Below the pieces are notes generated by a model, which did not search any database, was not told where the DNA came from, and saw only the letters and a list, made by a program, of their open reading frames with translations. DNA of 22,152 bases, taken from IMG/VR virus record IMGVR_UViG_3300027743_000094, positions 1-22,152 of that record. One strand, 5' to 3'. Positions 1 to 7,906 of the stretch are shown here, piece by piece. Each line of letters begins with the position of its first letter. Position 1 is the stretch's first letter. Position numbers and translations under genes: made by a program. The DNA comes from a virus.

Positions 1-456
1 TATAGAGCTTCTTTCCAAAGCCGGGAGGATAGTCACATCCTCCGTGTGGCTGCTTTGCTATCTGTTAGTGACGGCACTTGGGAAATACAAGCTAATCACG
101 TTGTCACTGCGATTAAAGTTATTACAGATACTCGTGAAGATGGTGCCTCGATATTTGAAGGCACGGGTGCCAACAGCAAAATTGTCTTGGGAGTTGACGC
201 CATACGAGACAAGTTGCTTGCGGCAGGGATCGGAGGCATCAAGCACAGCGAACTCACCAAGCATGTGCAAAGATTTATGGACGCAGAACATGCGAGAACC
301 GCCCTCGACGTAATGCACGAGCTAGAGTTGGTTCAGAAGTTTGAAGATGTCAACGTGGGTAGAGGCAGACCCACTACTATATGGAGAGCCAAGCAGGGAC
401 TAATCTCTAGCAAGGCTCTCGACAGCATACTAGGCAGTATCAATCCTGCTTCTTGA
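1..456 (+). CDS. C-terminal part of a probable replication helicase/primase (5' end outside window)
   Basis: The reading frame is open from base 1 to the TGA at 454-456, giving 151 visible residues, so the gene starts left of the window. A GTG at 46 exists, but the frame continues upstream of it. The visible start (SREDSHILRVAALLSV, then a helix running to ITDTRE) resembles the helical end of DUF3987/RepA-type phage helicase-primases, where an Arg-containing helix is followed by a leucine/alanine helix. Residues from about 66 to 130 look like a winged helix: a KHSELTKHV helix, a RTALDVMHELELV recognition-like helix, and a GRGRPTTIWRA beta wing. Such domains end many plasmid and phage replication ATPases. 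It is the only plus-strand gene here and faces the late operon head-on, which fits an early/replication arm. The family assignment is inference from a short fragment; a transcription factor with a wHTH tail is an alternative. Confidence 0.6.
   Translation, partial: YRASFQSREDSHILRVAALLSVSDGTWEIQANHVVTAIKVITDTREDGASIFEGTGANSKIVLGVDAIRDKLLAAGIGGIKHSELTKHVQRFMDAEHARTALDVMHELELVQKFEDVNVGRGRPTTIWRAKQGLISSKALDSILGSINPAS
384..420. repeat. Composite inverted repeat near the convergent gene ends
   Basis: GAGAGCC (384-390) and GGCTCTC (414-420) are perfect 7-bp inverted arms. Between them AGGGA and TCTCT can form a second, inner 5-bp stem with one G-U wobble closing a CTAA loop on the plus strand. It lies about 20 bp from the stop codon of the minus-strand operon and inside the plus-strand gene. 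Neither strand has a T-run after it, so it is not a classical intrinsic terminator. It could be an RNA fold, a processing site, or chance. Confidence 0.3.
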
Positions 457-3400
457 CGTACGGCTCCATCCACTCTTCAGGGTTGTAATCCTCGAATGAG
501 AAGTCGCGTCCCAGGATCTTACTCAAGTGTTCTTCATGCCTCCGCACAAGCCTCAGCATATCCATACGCTGATACTTAACATCATCAGTCAAGTCGTTAA
601 GCAGTGCGTTCTTCTCTGCTTGCGTCTTGTCTGTTGCAGCCTTAATAGTCTCAGCTTGTGCAGAGATTTGCTTGATCTTTACCTTCTTAGCGTTAAGCTC
701 GTTTGTAACCTGTTGTGCAGACGTACCGATCCTAGCGGCCATAGTACCATCAAGGTCGCCGCGTGATGCTATACCGCTAGGGTCAAGTTCTCGTGCAACA
801 CCAGCACTACGGTGCGAAGTTGAGGCTCCACTGAACGTATCAGTACGCATATCCTTCGTGTAGACACTGAGTGCGTTCTCAATACCCTTCTCACGATCCT
901 TAAGCAGTGCGTAGTTAGTATCAGCAGCAGTCTTGGCTTGTACGCGATCGCCAAATAGGGGCTTGAATATACCAGCACCCTTCTGCGCTCCCTCTTTCCA
1001 CTGATCGCCAACAATATCCCAAATACGTTTACGATCTTCAGGCTTCTCGCTGTTCAGTGTCCTGTAAGCATCATCACCGATGTCCATAAGACCTGCACCA
1101 GCAGACCCAAACAGTGTACGAACCATCGTATCATGTGTTGCAGACATCAAGCTGCCTGGACGATCTGTTTCAGGATCAAACCCACTAATCCCCTGTGTCT
1201 TTGGTCCTACCATTTCACCTGTGAGTGCAGACATCGAAGGATCAACGCCTTGTGATGCTAACACACCAGCAGCTAGCGGTATACTACTGTAATCAGGCTT
1301 CCAATTCCAGTCTACAGAACCATCAGGCTTATAGTTCATCCCCATTGCTGCCAATGAGGTTGGTAAGTTGGCTCTTATAGCTTCATTGATCCTTAGCTCT
1401 GAGTCCTTAGTGGACACTTCATCCCTAGCTGGACCCTCACCTTCAATCATACGCTTCATAGAACCAATGAAGTCGTCGTCCCACTCACCGCTGTTCATCC
1501 CACTGATCTGATCGGTGATTGGCATGACTGTAGCCAGCAACAGCCGTTGCAACTGATCTAGAGGTAACTCAGCACCACCAAACAGAGAGAGCTTACTAGC
1601 CTTCTGCTGTGAGTTCTTAGCGTTGTGTGCGTCTCGAGCGTCTTGATCGTAGTACTGAGACAAGTAGAACATAGCAGCAGCAGTGCCACCTGTCTGCGTC
1701 ATGTTACGAAGGAAGTTGATTGGATCTTCGCGTGCTCGCTTACCCACCTGTGCCATTGTAGACAGTGAGATAGGCCCAAACAAGTTAGCACTAGTCAGTA
1801 CTTCCGCAGCCTTACCGCTACCGTGTATCGCGGGATCAGACGACAGCCTCCGCATATCAGAGATAAACTCGTCTAGGTCTTTAACCTTACCTTTGTTAGC
1901 ACGGACAGCAGAGTAGCGAGCACCATTGTGCATTGCCTCTAGCAACCCTGTGTACTGACGCATGATAGGCAGTGTCTTAGCCTGTATCCAACGGTTCTTA
2001 GACTTGAGCAACGCACCACGCATTAAGTCGATGCCACCCTTCTCACCAAATGACCTATCAATATCATCAATGACGCGTTGTGCTTGGTTACGTGCGTACT
2101 CAGGTACTGCTCCTTGCATACCTTCCATCACATGAGTAGGATCAGCAGCACCCCAAGCTGCTTTAGAAGTGATCCCCATCTGATCCATATCTGCAAGAGT
2201 ACTGTTCTTGTACATTCCTTCTAGCATCTGAGTGAAAGCTTCTGCTCCCTTACCCCCAGAGATACTGTTGATACCATCACGAAGCCAGGAGTTGTCTGCG
2301 ATCATACGCATACGCATCTTGGTAGCCATTTCACGCAAGATCATATCACCAGCAGCACGAACACCACCAACGTGACCACCAACAAACATACGATTGAGTG
2401 CACCTACGCCGTGCGACTTACCAGCAAGCGTAGAAGCAGCCATGCTATCCATGATTGGAGCAGCAGCAAAGCTAAACAGATTGCGTAGTGTACCAAGTGA
2501 GCCAGTGGTCATGTTCTGATACAGTTGTCGTGCTTCCTCTAGCCCCCTGATAGCGTTACGAGGACTGAAGTTAAGCGACTTAGCCAACTGACTGTCTAAG
2601 ATGTCATACTTCTCGATACCTGTAGGTGTGAATACCTCATGTACATTCTCTCCAGAAGCTCCAGCCTTTAGCTTACGTACGACGAGATCACCCTTGGAGT
2701 TACGCAATCCAGACTGTGCCATTTGTTCTAGATAGTCACGCCTAAACTCGTTAGTCTCAGCCTTACGAATGGTGTCGCTGAAGTCCTCAAACAGCTTAGA
2801 CATAGGATTGACTACACCCTGATGTCCTGGAACACCTGTGTGCGTCTCTGTGGCACGAGCTGCTTGTTCAGTCTTGTTAGCAGAGTAGCGACTACTGAAT
2901 GGAGAGTACTCAGCCTCCTGCTTTAGATTGCTTTGCAGTGGTACATAGTTAGGACGGAGTTTACGCATTTCAGCGTACTCAGCAGGAGACATAAGCCCCC
3001 TCTGTACCTCATACTGTAGCTTCTCGTCGTAGAACTTCTGCACCTGAGTGAAGTACTTACCCAACTTAGGATCAGCCTTCACGTTGTCTACTAGCATTTG
3101 CAGTTGGGCTGCTGTAACAGGGGCACCGCCAATCTCTTTGAACAGTGATGCACGATCACCAGTGTTCTTGAAGTCGTCAAGCGACGAAGCACTGACAAGT
3201 GCACTACCAAGACGCTGTTGTTCTTCTGGTGACAACTCCTTAGCATACTGGCGTGACCATGCAGCCAGCTTCTCTGTTTTCATTTCAGTCCCAGGAAGGC
3301 GTCCTGTAGTCACCCAATCATTGAAGCGTGCTTGAATAGAAGAGTTAGTGAGTCTATCCAACTTGAAGCCGAGCTTCTTAGCATGGTTCCTACCAAAAGC

Positions 3401-4585
3401 ACGGTCAGCTAACGCAACGATAGGTCTTGTAGCTTCAAACACACTACCAATCTTCTTGTCAACAGCACCTATGTCACTAGTCTCAAACTCAGTACCAATG
3501 AACTTAGGCTCTTGTCCTGTAGATGTAAGCTCGACATCCTCAAGTGGTTGCTTAGGAGGTTTGCCAGCTTCGGTGTCGATCGGTGCGTGTTCACCGTACT
3601 CAGAAGGATCTTTGAACTTACCGAAGTTGTTAGGATCATTGATTGCAGCCTCACGTGCAGCAACGTGCGGAGCGACTACATTCTTACCAAACTTACCACC
3701 AGCATAGAGAGCAGCTAATGTTCCAGCGACAAGAGTACCTGCACTCTTAGTCTTGTCCCAGAACATATCATCGCGGGCAGACTCCATCTGTGCTTCAGTG
3801 GTAGGTGTATTCGCTTGCCAATCCAACACATCTTCGTCTGTAGCTTCACCGTTCTCGTAAGCATCCTGCATCATCACTGCATCAAGTTCTGCTACTTGAG
3901 TGGCTTCCTTCTCTGTCATTGGTTCTTCTGAACCAGTAACAGCACGAACAGCTTTAGGGATCATACCCTTGTATTCGTGTCCCTCTTCATCCAACTGTTG
4001 ACGATCCTTAAGAACATCACCAGCACCTAAGCCAAGGACGTTAAGCGGTACAGCTGTTTTCAATCCCGTCTGTCGGAATGGTGTAAGGACTTCAGCAGCA
4101 GCTTTGACAGGCTTCCTGATAATCCCAGGAGCCTTGTTAAGCTTACTTAGTGCTTTAGCTACCTTGCCTGCCTTACCAGCACCAGATGCCCAACCTACCG
4201 GACCTTTGATGAATGACAGAGGACCGTAGCGAGCAATGTATTCTGCTGTGTTGCGTGGAGTACCAGCACCTAGTAGTTCGTCACCCTTCTTCTCTGCTGT
4301 TATAGATTGCGTATAAGCATCATTCAACAACCGCTCAACAGCGTTGTCACCCTTGAAAGGTTTACCGCCCTTTCCCTCTAGGTTCTTTTGACCAGACCCT
4401 GTGAAGCTCTTAATGGTTCCAGGGATAGAGGTGACATTAGGAATAAGTGCAGGGATATAAGGCACCCAACTGTCTTTGTTTGCTGCGTTTGCAAGAGTAC
4501 CTTCGTACAGCCCAGAGATAAGCTGCCTTCCAGTACGTCCCCACTCGAAAGCACCGTAGCTGTCTTTCTTCTTCTTAGCAGCCAT
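440..4585 (-). CDS. Giant internal virion (ejection) protein, 1381 aa, LPD38-like
   Basis: This is the last and largest gene of the late operon, in the position T7 gp16-type ejection proteins occupy. The N-terminus is lysine-rich (AAKKKKD). A hydrophobic Gly/Ala stretch at about 281-297 could cross or insert into a membrane. Residues 415-550 form a helical region ending RKLRPNYVPL. Residues about 690-980 (NMTTGSLGTLRNLF, then LLEAMHNGARYSAV, then TSANLFGPISL) have the order of hydrophobic and aromatic blocks I associate with the large polyvalent protein domain LPD38. The C-terminal 400 residues are helical and charged. I see no peptidase, lysozyme or nuclease signature. The ATG overlaps the upstream stop as TAATG and has a purine-rich site (AAGGCAGGG) before it. 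The likely role is packaging inside the head or core and release into the cell envelope with the DNA. The 3' end overlaps the opposing gene by 17 bp. Confidence 0.75.
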   Translation of the reverse strand: MAAKKKKDSYGAFEWGRTGRQLISGLYEGTLANAANKDSWVPYIPALIPNVTSIPGTIKSFTGSGQKNLEGKGGKPFKGDNAVERLLNDAYTQSITAEKKGDELLGAGTPRNTAEYIARYGPLSFIKGPVGWASGAGKAGKVAKALSKLNKAPGIIRKPVKAAAEVLTPFRQTGLKTAVPLNVLGLGAGDVLKDRQQLDEEGHEYKGMIPKAVRAVTGSEEPMTEKEATQVAELDAVMMQDAYENGEATDEDVLDWQANTPTTEAQMESARDDMFWDKTKSAGTLVAGTLAALYAGGKFGKNVVAPHVAAREAAINDPNNFGKFKDPSEYGEHAPIDTEAGKPPKQPLEDVELTSTGQEPKFIGTEFETSDIGAVDKKIGSVFEATRPIVALADRAFGRNHAKKLGFKLDRLTNSSIQARFNDWVTTGRLPGTEMKTEKLAAWSRQYAKELSPEEQQRLGSALVSASSLDDFKNTGDRASLFKEIGGAPVTAAQLQMLVDNVKADPKLGKYFTQVQKFYDEKLQYEVQRGLMSPAEYAEMRKLRPNYVPLQSNLKQEAEYSPFSSRYSANKTEQAARATETHTGVPGHQGVVNPMSKLFEDFSDTIRKAETNEFRRDYLEQMAQSGLRNSKGDLVVRKLKAGASGENVHEVFTPTGIEKYDILDSQLAKSLNFSPRNAIRGLEEARQLYQNMTTGSLGTLRNLFSFAAAPIMDSMAASTLAGKSHGVGALNRMFVGGHVGGVRAAGDMILREMATKMRMRMIADNSWLRDGINSISGGKGAEAFTQMLEGMYKNSTLADMDQMGITSKAAWGAADPTHVMEGMQGAVPEYARNQAQRVIDDIDRSFGEKGGIDLMRGALLKSKNRWIQAKTLPIMRQYTGLLEAMHNGARYSAVRANKGKVKDLDEFISDMRRLSSDPAIHGSGKAAEVLTSANLFGPISLSTMAQVGKRAREDPINFLRNMTQTGGTAAAMFYLSQYYDQDARDAHNAKNSQQKASKLSLFGGAELPLDQLQRLLLATVMPITDQISGMNSGEWDDDFIGSMKRMIEGEGPARDEVSTKDSELRINEAIRANLPTSLAAMGMNYKPDGSVDWNWKPDYSSIPLAAGVLASQGVDPSMSALTGEMVGPKTQGISGFDPETDRPGSLMSATHDTMVRTLFGSAGAGLMDIGDDAYRTLNSEKPEDRKRIWDIVGDQWKEGAQKGAGIFKPLFGDRVQAKTAADTNYALLKDREKGIENALSVYTKDMRTDTFSGASTSHRSAGVARELDPSGIASRGDLDGTMAARIGTSAQQVTNELNAKKVKIKQISAQAETIKAATDKTQAEKNALLNDLTDDVKYQRMDMLRLVRRHEEHLSKILGRDFSFEDYNPEEWMEPYVKKQD

Positions 4586-6015
4586 TATCCCTGCCTTCGT
4601 CCGTTGATGTAGTTAACAGTGCGACCATTCTTTAGGGTCACTGTAACACCACCATTCTGGTTTCTCTTTGCATCAGCAACTTGTGGAAGAGATTTCCACT
4701 TGGCTATACGCTGATCGTCTAGACCGGGTTGAGTACGTGCAGCATCAAAAGCTTTTCCGTCGTTAACCCTAGCAGCGTACTCGTTGTTCTCTTTAGTGTT
4801 CCACCTACCTCCACTTTTAGGGCCACCATTGTAACCACGTACAGGATCTTCACCGCGATCAATGCTTTCTTTCAAGTGTAGTGCTGCAATCTCAGCAGCT
4901 TGTGTCGGTCCTGCGTAAGCATCAATGTGGTACTTGTCACCGAACAGCTTACGAGTAGAAGGTAGGATCTGATATACAGTTCTAGCACCTGTTGGTGACA
5001 CTGCGTTAGCATTACTGCGTTCACCGTACACACGGATACGCTTCATCAAACCAGCAGGAAGGTTGTACTTCCTCTCTAGTCTGTTCTCGATAGCGTCATA
5101 ACCTACGTCACGGTAATCAGAGAGATCACCACGAACAACAGTGGCTGAATTAGCTGATGCACCGCCACCCTGTGCACCAGCATTAGGGCTTACTGAAGGA
5201 GAGGGACTATCGCCTTTTACTGCAACCCCACCACTACGGAAGCGTTGTTTAGCTGCTTCAACTCGTTCAGGGTTCTTACCAGTGATCTCGTAGAGCACTT
5301 GGTCGCCAGTCTCATTGAGTACAGCTTTGATCTGCACTTCATCCTGAGCAAACTCAGCCTTGGTCTGTTCAACTAACAACTCACGTTGTAGTCTTTGTGC
5401 AGCAGTCTCACCCAACCCTACCTCAGCTTCTACAGAAGGTAGCGCAGCCATTTCCATCGGTAGCGGATTACCGTAAGGATCACCGAAGGAGTGCTCTAGT
5501 GCTTCCTTAGTGGGTCTTACACCAGCAGTGGTTAGACTGTTTACAGCGTTGCCCTTCTTCTGCCAAGCATCAGCAGTCATTGCATCAGCACCGAGAGCAG
5601 CACCAAGGTTTAGCTGTGGTTGGTTATAGGCAATACGACTCTCACCCGTTACAGGATCAACCTCTACATCTGCGTAGTTAGGCATACCGCGGTCAACGCC
5701 TTCAAGCCGCTTGTCAAAGACATCACCTTCTCTCTCAGCAAGAAGATCACGCTTCTGTGCATCAATCTGTAGATCCTGAGCACGACCAAGCATACGCTGA
5801 TAGCTTGCAGCTTCTGCATCAGCGTTCATGCGTAGTGCAGCAGCATTACCAGCAGCTAGTGCAGCACTGTCAGTAGGACCACTAGCGCCAGCAGTTGCTT
5901 GCAGATACCCTGAATACCCAGGAGCAAACACTCCGTACTGTGCAGCCTCTGGAACAGGTATCGGTGTAGAGACACGCTTGCGACGTACTCTTTGTAGTAG
6001 ACTTTCTTCAGCCAT
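4585..6015 (-). CDS. Virion protein with C-terminal lytic transglycosylase (SLT-like) domain, 476 aa
   Basis: Residues 1-260 are an Ala/Gln-rich helical arm like other ejection proteins, followed by a Ser/Pro/Gly linker (about 265-292). Residues about 300-417 match a soluble lytic transglycosylase fold: a start helix (YDAIENRLERKYNLP), the catalytic-loop region GERSNANAVSPTGA (331-344), a QILPST block (349-354), and the late YNGGP motif (395-399). The family normally has Glu-Ser-x at the active site; here E332 is followed by Arg and the loop looks one residue shorter, so activity is likely but not certain. The role would be local cleavage of peptidoglycan during genome entry. A small basic tail (KNGRTVNYINGRRQG) ends the protein. 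It starts 2 bp after the stop of the upstream gene and ends in a TAATG overlap with the giant ejection protein gene, suggesting coupled synthesis of partners. Confidence 0.8.
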   Translation of the reverse strand: MAEESLLQRVRRKRVSTPIPVPEAAQYGVFAPGYSGYLQATAGASGPTDSAALAAGNAAALRMNADAEAASYQRMLGRAQDLQIDAQKRDLLAEREGDVFDKRLEGVDRGMPNYADVEVDPVTGESRIAYNQPQLNLGAALGADAMTADAWQKKGNAVNSLTTAGVRPTKEALEHSFGDPYGNPLPMEMAALPSVEAEVGLGETAAQRLQRELLVEQTKAEFAQDEVQIKAVLNETGDQVLYEITGKNPERVEAAKQRFRSGGVAVKGDSPSPSVSPNAGAQGGGASANSATVVRGDLSDYRDVGYDAIENRLERKYNLPAGLMKRIRVYGERSNANAVSPTGARTVYQILPSTRKLFGDKYHIDAYAGPTQAAEIAALHLKESIDRGEDPVRGYNGGPKSGGRWNTKENNEYAARVNDGKAFDAARTQPGLDDQRIAKWKSLPQVADAKRNQNGGVTVTLKNGRTVNYINGRRQG

Positions 6016-6017
6016 TG

Positions 6018-6989
6018 TTAAAATCCCGGCATAAACTTCTTGACAGCAGCATCTTCAGCGTTACTGTAACCAGTGAGCAGGTTCTGCAACGGTGACTTGA
6101 CACGTGATCCAACGAAGGCATTGTAAGCACCAGTCTGTCCACGTTGTGCGTTAGCAAGGACACCACCAGCATTGGTTGCAGCATTTGTACCAAGGTCTAG
6201 CTTGGCAAGATCAAACTCTTGCTGCTTGTTAAGGTTCTCTCTACCCAACTGTTCGTACGCAGACGGTGCAAACTGTGCATCATAGAAACCTCGAGCTTCA
6301 TCCCCGTACTGTCCATACACACCGTAGTTCTGTTGTGTACGTCCTTGGTTTATCCCTTCCGCAAACTCCAATGCTTCGAGGCCAGGCGTACCCATACCTG
6401 CTTGTGCACGAACCCTATCACGCGCAAGGCTGCTAAGAGCATCACCAACTGCACTAGAGCCAGTCCTGAGTTGCATCGTCCTCGCAGCGCGTTCAGCATC
6501 ATCGTATCCTGCATTGAGTTGGCCTGTCCGACTGGTCAATAGTTGGCCCGCTACATCGCGTGGGTCAACCATCCCAACACCGCGACGGGCTGCATCAATG
6601 TCGAGAAGAGATCTATCTCTCCGATTGCTGCTCTCTTGACGCATACGCTCATAGTCGGTAAGACCACTTCTACGTATCTGTTGGTCTAGAGTGTTGCGAG
6701 CAAGTTCTTCTTGATAAGAAGCATCCTGAATGTCACCCTGCTCTTTACCTAGTGCGTACTCATACCGCCCCGTAACAGGATTGTAGCGAGTGTAACCACC
6801 ACTAGGATCGTAGATGTCAGAGTTAGTAGCAGCAGCCTGTTTAGCAAGCTGTTGCAGGTAGTCAGCAATACCACCCTGCTTCTCAGTCAGTGCTTGTTGA
6901 GCTTTGTACTCTTTCTTAGCATACTTGTTGGCTTTCTTGTCACCCTTGTGACCAGCCCACAGTGCACCAAGGTCAGCTAACAGTGCCAT
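6018..6989 (-). CDS. Putative internal virion/ejection protein, 323 aa
   Basis: The protein is almost wholly helical and rich in Ala, Gln, Arg and Tyr, without recognisable catalytic motifs. The N-terminal 30 residues are basic (GHKGDKKANKYAKKEYKAQQ). Two Gly/Tyr-rich turns (SGGYTRYNPVTGRYEY near 63-78 and YGVYGQYGDEARGFY near 223-237) punctuate long helices. This composition is typical of podovirus ejection proteins (T7 gp14/gp15-like in role), and it sits directly before the transglycosylase gene. The ATG lies in a TAATG overlap with the upstream gene and is preceded by a very good ribosome site (AAGGAG, 7 nt before ATG), so the start is secure. Function is inferred from composition and position only; a tail-hub component is the main alternative. 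Confidence 0.6.
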   Translation of the reverse strand: MALLADLGALWAGHKGDKKANKYAKKEYKAQQALTEKQGGIADYLQQLAKQAAATNSDIYDPSGGYTRYNPVTGRYEYALGKEQGDIQDASYQEELARNTLDQQIRRSGLTDYERMRQESSNRRDRSLLDIDAARRGVGMVDPRDVAGQLLTSRTGQLNAGYDDAERAARTMQLRTGSSAVGDALSSLARDRVRAQAGMGTPGLEALEFAEGINQGRTQQNYGVYGQYGDEARGFYDAQFAPSAYEQLGRENLNKQQEFDLAKLDLGTNAATNAGGVLANAQRGQTGAYNAFVGSRVKSPLQNLLTGYSNAEDAAVKKFMPGF

Positions 6990-7906
6990 TAGAACGCTCC
7001 TTGAGAGCCAAGCCCTCTGCTCTGTGTGTTAAGCCTTCTGCGTTCAGCGAGTGCAGTAGCAACGTCTGCATCACGTAGATTGAGTGCTCCCTGAGCAGTA
7101 CCAACCTTGCCACCGATCTTACCGAAGTCAAAGAAGTTGCGTCCACCTAACCCACCGCGTAGTGTTCCCTCCGCGTTTGCCTTCGTGCGGGTAAGGTAGT
7201 CATTCCGCTCTGCGATGTACGGATCAAGTGAGAAGGCACTGCTGCCAGTAGGAAATGACTGGTAAGCATTGAAAGCACGGTCGTCAATCTCATTAAGTCC
7301 ACCGCGCCACTGATCCACATAACCGCTACCAAGGGCACCAAGTTCGGATCTCGCGGCTGCTTCTGCTGTTCCAAGTGCAGACTGTCCTGCGTTGTATCCG
7401 ACATCATTGTAAATCCCTCTAGCTTTACCGCGATCTAGCTGTAGCTGCGCTTCTGTCTTTTGCTCACCAAGGATGTTGTTGATAGCATCATCCAGGATTG
7501 TACTAGGTAGTGCAGCTTGATCTGCACCAACACCAAACTGCTTCTCGAAGTCAGCCATAAAGGCGTTCTGCTTGGCAGCGTTCTCAGCTTTCACAACATT
7601 TGTTGCGATGTCGTCACTGTAGATCGAGTAAGGATCTTTAGCGAGTGACGCCTGACTTGTCATTTGGTCATACTGTGCAGCAATGGCTTGCATGTACAAC
7701 GAAGGGTCTAATCCCTGTGCACGGATGTTCAACTCAGCACGCTGCATCGCTGCTTGTTTAGCAAGTGCTAACTTGGCAGGATCAATAGGCTCCACTGCTG
7801 GTGGCAACGGTGGTGCAGCGGGAGTAGGTGCAGCCGCTGCTGGCTCAGGGGGATTGAACAACCCTTGTTCTAGGTAGTGCTGTACAGCATCATAGTAACT
7901 AGCCAT
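6989..7906 (-). CDS. Putative internal virion/ejection protein, 305 aa
   Basis: The N-terminus (MASYYDAVQHYLEQGLFNPP) is followed by a Pro/Ala-rich linker at about 18-40, then long Ala/Gln-rich helices. The C-terminal third is Gly-rich (GGLGGRNFFDFGKIGGKVG, about 248-266) and ends in an Arg-rich helix. No enzymatic motif is visible. Its place between a tail-fibre gene and a second helical virion protein, in the same operon as a transglycosylase, suggests an ejection protein, the first of four consecutive ones. It overlaps both neighbours by one base (TAATG at each junction). A GGGA purine block about 8 nt before the ATG is the only ribosome-site candidate. Family membership is not recognised; the call rests on position and composition. 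Confidence 0.55.
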   Translation of the reverse strand: MASYYDAVQHYLEQGLFNPPEPAAAAPTPAAPPLPPAVEPIDPAKLALAKQAAMQRAELNIRAQGLDPSLYMQAIAAQYDQMTSQASLAKDPYSIYSDDIATNVVKAENAAKQNAFMADFEKQFGVGADQAALPSTILDDAINNILGEQKTEAQLQLDRGKARGIYNDVGYNAGQSALGTAEAAARSELGALGSGYVDQWRGGLNEIDDRAFNAYQSFPTGSSAFSLDPYIAERNDYLTRTKANAEGTLRGGLGGRNFFDFGKIGGKVGTAQGALNLRDADVATALAERRRLNTQSRGLGSQGAF

